Assembly (NCBI GenBank): GCA_933207985.1
Contig: OW240913.1
Span: 356,842,866 to 356,906,865, forward strand
Reading direction: 5' to 3'
Length of the DNA stretch: 64,000 nt
DNA from: Pelobates cultripes
Taxonomy: Eukaryota; Chordata; Amphibia; Anura; Pelobatidae
The translations under genes were made by a program, and so were the position numbers. A model generated the notes under the pieces. That model saw nothing but the letters and a program-made list of their open reading frames with translations, had not been told where the DNA came from and did not search any database. This document shows positions 46,024-57,779 of this stretch, one piece after another; within the stretch, counting starts at the first letter, position 1, and each line of letters opens with the position of its first letter.

Positions 46024-46503
46024 TTAAAGGGACACTCCAGGCACCCAGACCACTTCTGCCCATTGGAGTGGTCTGGGTGCCAACTCCCACTACCCTTAAC
46101 CCTGCAATAATTACCTTGCAGGGTTAACCCCTCCTCTAGTGGCTGTCTTCTAGACAGCCACTAGAGGGCACTTCCTGATTCATAGCACAGGTTTTCTGTG
46201 CTATAGCGTCGCTGGACGTCCTCACGCTGTCTGAGGACCTCCAGCGTCGCTAAAATCCCCATAGGAAAGCATTGAAAGCATTTTCAATGCTTTCCTATGG
46301 AGAGGTCTAATCCGCCGGATGACGTGGGGACGGGGAGGAGCGTGGGCGGACCAACAAGCAGCGGCGTACATCGTCGTTGCCTCTGGTAAGTCACTGAAGG
46401 GTTTTTGACCCCTTGAGCAACCGGGGATGGGAGGTGGGAGGGAGAGGGGACCTGCAGTGCCAGGAAAACTGATTGTTTTCCTGGCACTGGAGTGTCCCTT
46501 TAA
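46024..46503. mobile_element. Complete hairpin-string TTAA element (480 bp)
   Basis: Perfect TTAA at both ends and matching termini AAAGGGACACTCCAGGCACC / GGCACTGGAGTGTCCCTTT. Internal stems: AGACCACTTCTGCCCATTGGAGTGGTCT, CCTCTAGTGGCTGTC/GACAGCCACTAGAGG, GCACAG/CTGTGC, GCGTCGCTGGACGTCC/GGACCTCCAGCGTCGC, AGGAAAGCATT/AATGCTTTCCT and CCAGGAAAAC/GTTTTCCTGG. Confidence 0.85.
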
Positions 46504-46734
46504 GATTTGACTTTAACTCATGGTTGACATACAAGCATACCCACCATCTTTCTAGTTTTTTCTATTCTTTCTAAATACTGTATAACCATTTAAGTTAACT
46601 GCCCAGTCACATGTCTCATCCTATCAATACAAAAATTGAAGAACAATGGCAACTGTAAGCACAGCTGAGCAGGATCCTCAACCCCCTCTGTTCTTGAGTA
46701 TTAAACTTGCCTGGTTACAAATACATGTCCGTTA

Positions 46735-46795
46735 GTCCACCCATTGTACAACGCTGCAGAATTTGATGGCTCTTTATAGAAAATAATAATACTCA
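46735..46795 (+). mobile_element. Short LINE tail remnant
   Basis: TTGTACAACGCTGCAGAATTTGATGGC followed by AATAATAATA; related to the tail at 41945-42110. Confidence 0.5.
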
Positions 46796-47059
46796 TATGC
46801 AGAATAACTTGATCATTATTAAAACAACTAGAGGCTCTGGGATATGGAAAAAATGATGAACCTTCGGCTACATGATTACACAATTAAAGCTCTTCTAGGT
46901 TAAACTTCATCATTTATTTCATATTCCAGAGCCTTTTAGATTGAGTTATTCTGCAAATCATTGTGATGTCCATTTTTCAATTTTCCTATCGTCAGCTCTA
47001 TAAATGTCATGGGGAAAATGCTATTCAATTGCAATAGATAAGCTTATCTCATCTAAACA

Positions 47060-47375
47060 TTAAAAAGACATTATAGTGTTAGGAATATAAATGTGTATTC
47101 CGAACTCTATAGTGTCTTAGACACTGTTTAGCTAACCTACCCCCTGCACAAGTTAAATAGGTATTATATTTAGCTTTCATCTCACGACGTGCTACTCTCT
47201 CTATGGCTGGCCCAGTCTTTGGCTTAAATTATCAATCTTGATGATTTTCTATAGGAAAGCATTGGAAGGCTAGTGCACATGTTCGGTAAAACAATTATAT
47301 GGTCTAGATGCCTCTAGTGACTGTCAGTACGATCATTGAGATGAAGTGGTCTGGAAGCCTATAGTGGTCCTTTAA
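47060..47375. mobile_element. TTAA-flanked miniature element
   Basis: TTAAAAAGACATTATAGTGTTAGGAA at one end and CCTATAGTGGTCCTTTAA at the other, with TTAA on both sides. Confidence 0.7.
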
Positions 47376-47916
47376 TGGTGAAAACTGAAGATTAACGTTT
47401 TTGGAATATAAAATGTTTTTTCTCATTCGTATTAAGACTACACTACACTATGCCCAATAAAATGCAAAACACTAGATCGTATAATAAAGTTTATAGTGGA
47501 GGGAATCTTTGGGGATTCTCAGTATCCAAAGTCCACTCTTTCAGCTGGCACAGATGTAATGGAGAAGTTTTCTTTAAGGCCATTTCGGGATATACATTCT
47601 TAAAAATGCCACCATACTGTGAAGATATGCAGAGGTATATGTGATGGGAGGGAAAGAGTTAAGCAAAGAATATTAAACAAATCTGCAACTGTTTCATGTC
47701 TGCAATGATTTCCAAAACTATACAAGCAAAACACACATTTTCTTTGTTAAAACAAGTAATGCCTATTTTCTCCTAAGGCTTAGATAGGCAAATGTATTAA
47801 AACCAAATTGTCCAGATGAAACTTCACAGAATATTTATATATATTTTAAATAAAATACTCAAAAGTCTCATTAAATTGGACTACAATTTTCATGTTGTTC
47901 TTTCTATATTGTATAG

Positions 47917-47997
47917 ACCCAGTCAATATCAACCAAATGACAGATGAAGAAATCGATTTATGTCAAGAAACAAGTCCTGAGGTTGCAAGTTATGATG
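47917..47997 (+). CDS. MACROD2: Tail exon, MACROD2-like (81 nt, phase 1-1)
   Basis: The exon is bounded by TCTATATTGTATAG and GATG|GTATGA. It encodes DPVNINQMTDEEIDLCQETS followed by PEVASYD in phase 1. It is the longest of the internal exons and again divisible by three. It is acidic and has one cysteine. It sits about 140 bases upstream of a G-rich minisatellite in the following intron. Membership of the same gene rests on shared phase, strand, composition and clean splice sites. Confidence 0.55.
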
Positions 47998-48144
47998 GTA
48001 TGATCATTTTCTTTAACCTGTATTCTTTAACTGTGTATTTTTCACTTCTCGGGGCATGGTATCTTTAATATGTGATTGAGTAATCTATAAAAAGTGTCAA
48101 GAAACACATTCACATGACTTCTGCAGCATCTGAAGAGCATATTG

Positions 48145-48775
48145 GGCAGTTGTGCGGTGTTAGGCCCTGTAGTTGGGGTTAGGGTCAGCTTTGGGGGGTT
48201 AGGACCTCTAGTGGGGGGGTTAGGGTCAGTTGTGGGGGTTAGTGGCCACTGGCCAGTTGTGGGAGATATAACCTGTAGTGGGGGTTAGGTTCAGCTGTGA
48301 GGGGGTTAGAACCTTTAGTAGGGGGCAGTAGTGTGTGTTGGGACCTGTAGGGTCAGTTGTTGGGGGTAAGGATCTGTAGTGGGGGGTAAGGGTCAAGTAG
48401 TAGGGGGTTATTGGGCAGTTGTGGGGGGTTAGGCCCTGTAGTGGGGGTTAGGTTCAGCTGTGGGGGTTAGGACATTTAGTGGGGGTTAGGGTTAAGTTGT
48501 GGGGGTTAATTCTTGTAGTCGGGGGTTATGACCTGTAGTGGGGGTTAGGATCAGCTATGGGTGATTAGGACCTTTAGTGGGGGGCAGTAGTGTGTGTTAG
48601 GATCTGTAGGGTCAGTTGTGGGGGTAAGGAACTGTAGTGGGGGTTAGGAAGTAGTAGTGGGGGTTAGGACTTTTAGTTCTTGGTTGGGGAAGTTGTGGGG
48701 AGTTAGAACCTGCAAATGGGAGTTAGAAACTAAAATGGGGAATTAGGACCTATTGTAGTGGGTTAAAAAAAAACA
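48145..48775. repeat. G-rich minisatellite (TAGTGGGGGTTAGGGTCAGTTGTG type)
   Basis: Degenerate units of 30-45 bases containing GGGGG and GGTTAGG over about 630 bases, then a short A/T-rich segment and the donor-like GGGACAG|GTAAGG near 48838-48850. It lies in the intron between the 47917 and 49381 exons. Confidence 0.88.
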
Positions 48776-48969
48776 ACACATTTTTAATTAAACAAATAAT
48801 TAAATAATGTTTCTTCCCCCTTCCCTGGGACTACCTTGGGACAGGTAAGGGGGGAATCCTGATTTATGGTGGTCCCAGTGGGTGCAGACATTTCCTCTTT
48901 GCAGTACCAGAAAATGTATCAGAGCTTTGCCGTAGTAAGGACGAGCTTTTCTTATGTATAGCAGTCAAG

Positions 48970-49220
48970 ATGACAAAAGTTGACAGTGGGAGAAACTTAA
49001 AGTAAGTTAACTAAGGCCTACAATACCAGACTTAGGCACAGAGCAGAGAGCTTCCGACTCTCATGGAGGTTTTAGACTGGCACGTGACAGATCCTAGTTA
49101 AGCTTTCAAACCATTAGAAAATGGTTTGACTGCCTTCAATGGGGATGGAGATTGTACTCCTGACACCATAAACACTGCAGCATGTTATAGTGTTTATGGT
49201 AGTTGTACTGTTCCTTTAAG
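48970..49220. mobile_element. TTAA element end
   Basis: ACCATAAACACTGCAGCATG/ATAGTGTTTATGGTAGTTGTACTG ends at GTTCCTTTAAG, the same terminus style as other TTAA elements. The opposite end is not clear. Confidence 0.45.
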
Positions 49221-49380
49221 TGGTTATGAATGTGGTACTTATGGAGTTAAAAAATCTTGCTTTGTGTGAGTCTATTATTGTTTCCATAACAGAAAAAAAA
49301 ACAGAATATTTGGTGTTATGATGTCTTTATTTACAGTCACAACATGTTTCAAGGATAACAGCATATTTTTTCCTTTGCAG

Positions 49381-49440
49381 TTGAAATGTGTAGTCAAAAC
49401 ATAACGGAGTCAAGTGGAGGTAATGAAAAAACCGCAATCA
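49381..49440 (+). CDS. MACROD2: Penultimate tail exon, MACROD2-like (60 nt, phase 1-1)
   Basis: This exon has the best splice signals of the set: TTTTTTCCTTTGCAG before it and ATCA|GTAAGT after it. It reads VEMCSQNITESSGG then NEKTAI. The start resembles a (V/A)EMxSQ segment near the end of human MACROD2, recalled from memory. The next in-phase exon adds only a few residues before the stop, so this is effectively the last substantial coding piece. It is serine- and threonine-rich with one potential N-glycosylation-like NIT triplet, which is not meaningful if the protein is nuclear or cytosolic. Confidence 0.62.
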
Positions 49441-49499
49441 GTAAGTCTTTATATTTCATACTAAATCTGACTTGGAAACAGAGACACGGCTATCATTTC

Positions 49500-51090
49500 T
49501 TGTATTAAACAATACGATTTACGGATGTACAGAGGTTGTAGATCTGAGAGGAGAAAAAAATGACCTGCTTGCTATATTGTATCTTCTATCCTCTATCTTT
49601 TCTGCCAACTTCTCATAATTAGATCTTAAGGTTTTGATCTGATAACATGTGTGAATGTCCCTGCTGAAATACAGTTGCCCCTTTCTGCTCAGCCTCCTCT
49701 ACAGATATATATGCAAGCAATTTGATCAGAGTCATGCTTTTTGTAAGACAGACATCAAAGCATCAGTTAGATTTAAGGAAGATTTTTATTTATTTTTTTA
49801 TATTTTGTTTTAGCATTTTATAGCAGAAACATTTATAGAACTAGTGTTAGAAGAAATTTGTTTTCAAGGCATAACATTTAAGACATAATAATTTACTAGA
49901 TAAATCTGATCGAATATTGACTCTCACTACTACAATCTGGTAAAAATAACCTAATTACAGCCACGGTAATACAGACACGGAAAATGTTTCATCTCACTAG
50001 AGGCTTTCCGTGGTGTTTTTCCTTCATTCCATTTTTCTTCCATTTACAATCAACCTTTATTTCTAAAACAGAAGGCAAAGTCCACAGTAAACTGTGCTGA
50101 CCATTTCTTAAATTACAAAACTAAACCAATATTAAGTCACACAAGGTATTTACTAAACTGAATATCTAATGGGGCAAAACAATTCAGAACACTGTCCAGA
50201 TTTTGCATCTTGATATGCTCCAAATCCAAGCCAAATGCTTAAAATCTAGGTCTGGATTAAAAAAAAAATCTGAACTATTTTGCTGCTGGCAACACTAACA
50301 GCTAAAAACCCTCGGTGGCATAAGGGTTAATTATGTTGCAGTAGGCCAAAGCTTACTAGGTAGACATAGTATCCCCCTCATCCCCCATCCTGGATAGTGG
50401 GTTTAGGCTATTATAATATAATGGGGGGACCTACTGTCCTTCACCCATTTACGGTGGGTGGGGGCTCTGAACAATTAAAAAAAGTGTGATGTCCAAACTG
50501 CCGCTTATGAGGCAGGTCAATAAAACTAAAACCTGTAAAATAAACAATTATGCTACTTTTCTTTCTCCTAACTCTTTTCTACAGCCAATTTAAAGGCCAA
50601 ATTAAAATCCATAATTCATACCGCAAATAATGAAAAAAAAAAAATATATATATATATATTTTTTTTTTAAATCTGAGTCGCAAAAAGATAAAATGCTCCC
50701 AATAAAAAAATTCTATTAAAAATGTTTACCCTACATAGATTTAACTAAATTCCATTTACAGTATTACTGTGTTGTTGCTAGGTTGCAAGATGCATTATAT
50801 ATTGAAAATGACTCAGTTCTTCAAGCTGACTGCCAGCACACGGAATGTACTTTTTCTGCAGCATGTAGCATTTGTATGCTTTAGGGTTCTTTTTTGAATA
50901 ATTAATTGTTTTCCTACCTGCGGCCATTGTTAGAGGAAATGGGGTGGGGGTTGCTATGATGAAAAAAATCAATTAATTAAACAAGGTAGTTCCACGTGTA
51001 TTGTTCTTTGATTAATGAACTGATTTCCATTCTGTCAGTATGTGACGTCTAAAGAGTGAGGTAAAAGAAAGCTACAGTCACATGGGAACG
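49500..51090. other. Intron sequence, no clear gene
   Basis: AT-rich, with an A-run joined to an AT microsatellite at 50630-50670. The patch at 50330-50470 resembles the unknown repeat at 1610-2100. Confidence 0.4.
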
Positions 51091-51112
51091 GCCCTATAGC
51101 ACACTTTTATTG

Positions 51113-51214
51113 GATCAAAACAGGTAACGTGTTGGCTTGACAATAGAGTCTCTTTAAGCTTTGAAAAAGGTCTATTGTCAAGCCAAAATGTATCCTGCTT
51201 TGATCCAATAAAAG
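51113..51214. repeat. Inverted repeat, TTTTATTGGATCAAA arms
   Basis: ACTTTTATTGGATCAAAACAGG ... GGCTTGACAATAGA is mirrored by TCTATTGTCAAGCC ... CCTGCTTTGATCCAATAAAAGT. Similar in layout to 30113-30248, again with a GAAAAAGG(T)CT core. Confidence 0.75.
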
Positions 51215-51229
51215 TCTGCTGAAGAGTAG

Positions 51230-52330
51230 TTAGCTTGTGACTGAAACTTAATTTCTTTCACTGAATGGAGAGGAGTGCCACCACTCCGATCTATTGGCAC
51301 CATGACTATTGGTAAACTCAATTTTTCCAATACGTTTACAAATAGAAGCTCATTTTTATATGTGCTCTTTGACAGCATGGTATATATCCAATAATAGATG
51401 GATTTGACAACCTTAGGAGTAACTCCATAATAATAACTGCGATTAAAAAGCAGGCGTCCTCACACCTTTAGCCAAATATAGTTGATAAATAAAAGGAATG
51501 TAGATAAGCAAGAGTCAATCTCTACTTTTAAGGTGCACACCAACTGTTTTGTAACCAGCTTCTAATATTGTATTCAATTATATGGGTCTATTAAAAGACA
51601 CATATTATTAATTTTAAAATGTTAGTTGGGAGAAAATATGCATTTTTTTGCATTTCGTATATCAGCATTTGTTGGTTTACATTCACTGTAAAACCATTGT
51701 GCAGAATTTGTACACATGTAATTAAGTGATTTGAAGCCATTCTATTATCAATATATTAATACATTTTTAGGAGATCAATTTTTCTTACTCGCCACTCATA
51801 AATGTGAACCTTTCCCCCAAAGCATAGTAACAAAGTACGACAAATTCTAACAAAGGGGGAGAAATATCTCAAACACACGGAAAACAAATCTCTTTATAAG
51901 ATAATTTATCTTTCTTTATAGAAAGTATGTTTATATAAGCAAACATAACACAGAATGTGTAGCTGGCACACAATAACCACTACACTAGATATGCAAGTAA
52001 TATCCAATGTCTTGACTAATAAGAACACAGCATTTTTTGATTAGATGACGACACATACACACACCCTTTAACTTGCCAATCTGCCAGTAAGTGATTTGTA
52101 TTCTACAGTGACAGTGAAATATACATAACACAACTAAGTAAATTGATATCATTTGCTGCTGCTTATAAAAATGACAAACAATTTATAGTATATCAAATAT
52201 TTATTTTCTTTCTGAAATCTACAAGATTCAGAAAATAACAAGTTTCCGTTGACTTTATTGCTCAAGGCTTACTAGAGCACGGTAAGAAAAAACTCTGAAA
52301 TTATGTTTGCAGTATTGTGATAATAATGTT
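51230..52330. other. No recognisable feature
   Basis: AT-rich intronic sequence. Confidence 0.45.
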
Positions 52331-52333
52331 ATA

Positions 52334-53886
52334 CAGTTGCAAGAAAAAGTATGTGAACCCTTTGGAATGATATGGATTTCTGCACAAATTGGTCATAAAA
52401 TGTGATCTGATCATCATCTAAGTCACAACAATAGACAATCACAGTCTGCTTAAACTAATAACACACAAAGAATGAAATGTTGCCATGTTTTTATTGAACA
52501 CACCATGTAAACATTCACAGTGCAGGTGGAAAAAGTATGTGAACCCTTGGATTTAATAACTGGTTGAACCTCCTTTGGCAGCAATAACTTCAACCAAACA
52601 TTTCCTGTAGTTGCAGATCAGACGTGCACAACGGTCAGGAGTAATTCTTGACCATTCCTCTTTACAGAACTGTTTCAGTTCAGCAATATTCTTGGGATGT
52701 CTGGTGTGAATCACTTTCTTGAGGTCATGCCACAGCATCTCAATCGGGTTGAGGTCAGGACTCTGACTGGGCCACTTCAGAAGGCGTATTTTCTTCTGTT
52801 TAAGCTATTCTGTTGTTGATTTACTTCTATGCTTTGGGTCATTGTCCTGTTGCAACACCCATCTTGAACTTCAGCTGGTAGACAGATGGCCTTAAGTTCT
52901 CCTGCAAAATGTCTTGATAAACTTGGGAATTCATTTTTCCTTTGATGATAGCAATCCGTCCAGGCCCTGACGCAGCAAAGCAGCCCCAAACCATGATGCC
53001 CCCACCAACATACTTCACAGTTGGGATGAGGTTTTGATGTTGGTGTGCTGTGCCTTTTTTTCGCCACACATAGTGTTGTGTGTTTCTTCCAAACAACTCA
53101 ACTTTGGTTTCATCTGTCCACAAAATATTTTGCCAGTACTGCTGTGGAACATCCAGGTGCTCTTGTGCAAACTGTAAATGTGCAGCAATGTTTTGTTTGG
53201 ACAGCAGTGGCTTCCTCTGTGGTATACTCCCATGAAATACATTCTTGTTTAGTCTTTAGCTGACACTCTAGGATTCTTCTTCAGCTCATTGAACAGTCTG
53301 CACTGTGCTCTTGCAGTCATCTTTACAGGACGGCCACTCCGAGGGAGAGTAGCAGCAGTGCTGAACTTTCTCCATTTATAGACAATTTATCTTACCGTGG
53401 ACTGAGGAACAGCAAGGCTGTTGGAGATACTTTTATAACCCTTTCCAGCTTTATACAAGTCAACAATTCTTAATCGTAGGTCTTCTGAGAGCTCTTTTGT
53501 GCGAGGCATCATTCACATCAGGCAATGCTTCTTGTTAAAAGCAAACCCAAAACTTGTGTGTTTTTTATAGGGCAGGGCAGCTGTAACCAACACCTCCAAT
53601 CTCATCTCATTGATTGGACTCCAGTTGGCTGACATCTCACTCCAATTAGCTCTTGGAGATGTCATTAGTCTAGGGGTTCACATACTTTTTCCACCTGCAC
53701 TGTGAATGTTTACATGGTGTGTTCAATAAAAACATGGCAACATTTCATTCTTTGTGTGTTATTAGTTTAAGCAGACTGTGATTATCTATTGTTGTGACTT
53801 AGATGATGATCAGATCACATTTTCTGACCAATTTGTGCAGAAATCCATATAATTCCAAAGGGTTCACATACTTTTTCTTGCAACTA
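52334..53886 (-). mobile_element. Full-length Tc1-like transposon with about 200-bp TIRs
   Basis: Ends CAGTTGCAAGAAAAAGTATG and CATACTTTTTCTTGCAACT. The inverted repeats continue for about 200 bases, through AAATCCATAT, ATCATCTAAGTCACAACAAT and TGAATGTTTACATGGTGTG. TA lies at each edge. Within each repeat a second AAAAAGTATGTGAACCC occurs, an inner direct repeat as in IR/DR-type elements such as Sleeping Beauty relatives. Confidence 0.92.
52553..53509 (-). pseudogene. Tc1-like transposase, several breaks
   Basis: The minus frame starts at 53509 with [20 protein letters not shown], then [17 protein letters not shown] followed by a stop. Later MWTDETKVELFG (first Asp), [35 protein letters not shown] then a stop (second Asp), [13 protein letters not shown] (Glu), and the C-terminus to EVIAAKGGSTSY at 52553. 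The catalytic residues survive, but there are at least three stops or shifts. Normal family length is about 340 residues, and this copy spans nearly all of it. Confidence 0.88.
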
Positions 53887-53889
53887 TAT

Positions 53890-54730
53890 ATGAGTATTCT
53901 CACTCCGTAGGATCCTGTAAAATAATTGCGTTTATTGTAGACAATTTGTTACAAAAAGTAATATCGACTAACAGCTATATTATTTTTTTTACTGACACCT
54001 TTTGAATTAATATTTTGATAACTATCAAATAACTGGACAGTAGTGGCATTACACGTAATCAGCTAATCTTTCTCATGTTCAGAAATCACTACCAGCAAAT
54101 TAATTAGGGACCTCTGCAAGTTAGCTATAGTCAAAGTGTAGTGTTTTTGGCATATAGTTTTCAATTCGGTGTTCACTGCTAAACAATGATATTGTGTTAA
54201 TAAAATAAAAGTGGAACACTACAGTGACATACCTCACAAGTTGTAGAGGGACAGTCCCTATTTTGGACCAAAATCCCTCTGTCCCTTTTTTCTAGGATCT
54301 TTATATTATTCGTTTGTCTAAGTATGGCAAAGAACCACAGCAATTATACTCACATTAATGTGTCTTTAAAATATATATATATATAAATATTTTTTTACAA
54401 TAAAAGTGTTTAGAATTCAGTCTGTGTAGATGATACATTGTCCTAGTTATAAATTAAATTTTAGTTGTATAAATTATTAGTAAGTCACCTAAAATTTCTC
54501 AGAACAGCCTGCCCTTGGCCATACCCCCACTCACACCCCTAAAATTAAAATGTTCCTCTTTGTCCTTTTGAAATGTTAGGAGATATGCAGTGATGGTTTA
54601 GTTTGTGTATTTCCTGCCACTGAAACAGTTTTTGCCAGTCTTTTCGCAAATACATCAAAATTACATGTATGATATAAAGTTTTCACAATTACAACAATAA
54701 ACGTTAAGGATGATGATCTTTTGTATTTTC
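53890..54730. other. No recognisable feature
   Basis: AT-rich intron with a TA microsatellite near 54370-54385. Confidence 0.45.
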
Positions 54731-54840
54731 AACTAAATTAACTATGTAGCTGTATATATATATGTATACTACCTGTATACTTATTAAAATGCATTTCTGT
54801 TCTAATGTAATCCCTATTTCTTTTTATTTTCTTACAACAG

Positions 54841-54851
54841 CAGAAGATTAA
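54841..54851 (+). CDS. MACROD2: Terminal coding exon with stop codon, MACROD2-like
   Basis: A long pyrimidine-rich tract ends in TTACAACAGCAG. Splicing at the first AG continues the split codon and reads T-E-D-stop, with TAA at 54849-54851. Splicing at the second AG (exon from 54844) reads K-D-stop. This is the second NAGNAG acceptor in the gene. The rest of this exon is 3' UTR. A phase-1 entry leading straight to a stop agrees with the phase of all upstream exons. Confidence 0.5.
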
Positions 54852-55269
54852 ATGAATTGCTGAACAAGAACAACTGCTGTGAGGCATCATTTCACTTAGG
54901 GCTGCCGCAGATCTGAGTGTATTCTTCACAGGGAATAAATGGGCATAATTATTTGATTTTATTTTCTTTTAATCATCAATTGCGTATGCGTTTGCTGATC
55001 TGTTGAATTATCTTACTTTGATAATGGTATCCAAGGTATTGATCTGCTTCTTGTAGTTATTGTTCATTTGAATGTTTATCCTAATTCCTACAATGATATT
55101 TTTTAGATGATCTATCATTATATAAATGACCATTGACGCTAACGAATAGTAGACGTCTCATAAATTTGGCTAATTGTTTAGTTTCTATTGCTGTTTCGAA
55201 ATTTTTAGAAATTTACTCTGTAATTTGAACATGACTAATTATAGGATGACTAAAAACTGTATGTCTACA

Positions 55270-55610
55270 TACACGGCTGCACAAAAGATTTAGGCAGGTG
55301 TAAAAAAAAAAAAAAATACTGTAAAGTTGGAATTTTTTCAAAACAAGAAATGTTTATTTTCATCAATTAACAAATTGCAAAGTGAGTGGACAGAAGAAAA
55401 ATCTAAATGAAAAATATATTTGGTTTGACCACCATACGCCTTCAAAACAGCATGAATTCTTCTATGTGCAGTTCAACACAGACCGAATGATCTTGAGATC
55501 AAGGCTATATGGGGGCCATACCATCAAACCCAGAGCCCCTTGTTCTTCTTTAGTCCGAAGGTAGCTTTTAATGATTTTGTCTGCCTAAAGCTTTTGCTCA
55601 GTAGTGTGTA
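55270..55610. mobile_element. Miniature Tc1/mariner-type element in the 3' UTR
   Basis: Ends ACACGGCTGCACAAAAGATT and, reversed, ACACTACTGAGCAAAAGCTT are inverted repeats about 29 bases long, both followed by TAGGCAG. About 340 bases, no full transposase. It lies within the probable 3' UTR. Confidence 0.75.
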
Positions 55611-57331
55611 TATTTATATTATTGTTTTTCATTTTTTATTCTTTCCACACTACTTTATTTGCTTTTTCTAGTTGTATCATAACAAGTAAGCCAAAAAAAA
55701 AGATACGATTTTAAAAACTTTAAGAGTTAATTTAACCTTAAGAAGAAGAAATAGAAAATTAAGAAGACAGAGGCAACAGAAAGGGGTGGGGGGTCGCTGT
55801 AAAGTGAAATAAGCAGAGATACCAATAGGAACGTACGTCTGAATGTACTGTTTTCATTTAATAGAATCAATGCTAAAATTAGTTAAAAACGTGTTACATT
55901 CGTCAGGTTTCATAATGAAGCATTGTTTTGAAAGACGGCTATGGTATGAAAGATTGCACATTGTTAGGATTACAATAGAATAGCTGCATGAGAAAACATG
56001 TCGATTGATTACATTCTAGCGAAATGCAAAAAAAAATAACATGCACGTAAGAGCGTACAACAGAAATTTAATGACAGTAACACCTCTTAACAGATAATGG
56101 TGGTAGGATGTAACACGTTTTGCAGAGTATTGCCCCCATTTGTTCAATTTACTGCTGCATACCATTTTCTAAAAGCAGAACATTAGCTGTTTTTTTTAAT
56201 GTAGAAAAAAAGATCAACATATGCCCTTTGTTTCGATAGCAAATGTGTTCAGACACAAACAAAAGGGATTTTGTGTATTTCTCCCAAAATGGGGACGCAT
56301 TATCAATTTAATTTGTACCAAATACATGACTTTGAGAGAATTCACAGCGGGTGTCTATGGCTGATGTTGTGTAACACATTCCAATTACTGTAGAAAATGA
56401 TTACAGTGGTTTTTCATGCATTTTTGTGGTTTTGTTGAATATTCAAACATTCCCATCCCACTGTGCTAGAATAATTTATTTTTGGCACACTGAATATCTA
56501 ACATTATTCTACGAAATTAGTTAGAACTCTCAGCATTTTATAAGTCAATTATATGGGATTTGAAAATACAACATACAGTACATATATATTCTTCAATTTT
56601 TTTTGTTAATCATGCAGTTATTGTTATTTCAGTAAGTTCAATATAAAACAAAATAAATAAATAAATGATTTAAAAAGTTTCTTTAAAATCAATTTAACCT
56701 GGAGTGTTATTAGTCATTTATTTTTAAAACACAAAATTAATTTTGCAACCAATTATATTTAGCTTCAATATAAAGTAGATGAAATGTTACTGATCTTATT
56801 ACATTATGTAGCTTGCACTTGTTGTTGATTAAACTTTGGCACCAGTAAAGGCTTTTTCAGTATCATTGGAAACATAGTCAGTAACAGCTGGGGCATCAAG
56901 GTTGATGTCCACTGAACTCCATTCTTGTAGGATAATAGCGAGTGGTCAAAGGCAAAGTTTTGATTTTCATTGAACTAGATTTACCACCAGAGAAGGATTA
57001 AGATCCCACAGTGGCCCAGGTAGGTTATCATTTTGCTGACCCCACGTCCATTCTTCACAAAGGGATGGTCAATGGTGCCAAACAAATTTATTGTACCACG
57101 ACCCCTGTCTAACCCCCAGACCCTAGGTAGCTGCATAATGTATGGTTAATCCTGCTCTAGCTACCACTTATTCAAGGATCACCTTTTCACCATTGTTTTA
57201 GTACCATCAAACATTACTTTCTTTTGCAAGCAATACATTGTCTTCACTTGCAAAAATGACGCAAAGGTAGCCACACAATACTGGTTCAATTTGCGAAAAT
57301 TAAGCAAAGTTATTACACAATCTCCAATTCA

Positions 57332-57410
57332 TTTAGCCCCTTAAGGACACATGACATGTGGGACATGTCATAATTCCCTTTTATTCCAGAAGTTTGGTCC
57401 TTAATGGGTT
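57332..57410. mobile_element. Short TTAA palindromic element (copy 3)
   Basis: CCCCTTAAGGACACATGACA ... TGGTCCTTAATGGG; termini slightly decayed. In the probable 3' UTR. Confidence 0.75.
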
Positions 57411-57779
57411 TGGTCCTAATATTAATTAATTAACCTCGTAGAAAGATAATAGATATTCAGGAATACATTTTCCATCCATCAATGCTTCAATAATAATTAG
57501 TGTGTATTATAGGACTGAATATTTGTAATGTCAGTTCCCTGTCACTGATAAAAATGGATAATGTCGTAATCATGAGCAAAAATGTCTGGTTCTGCTTCAA
57601 TGGACATTTTTGAACTGGACAGTTTTCTAGAAAATGTTTTAAATAAACTGTGAGTAAATTTTTGCAGCAAAAAAATATAAAACTTTCATTTTTCACTGCT
57701 GAAACTAATTTTAAAAAATTAAAACAAAGCATATGTTCGAAAATATTTACAAATTTTAGGATTTTTAAATTTAATTGCA

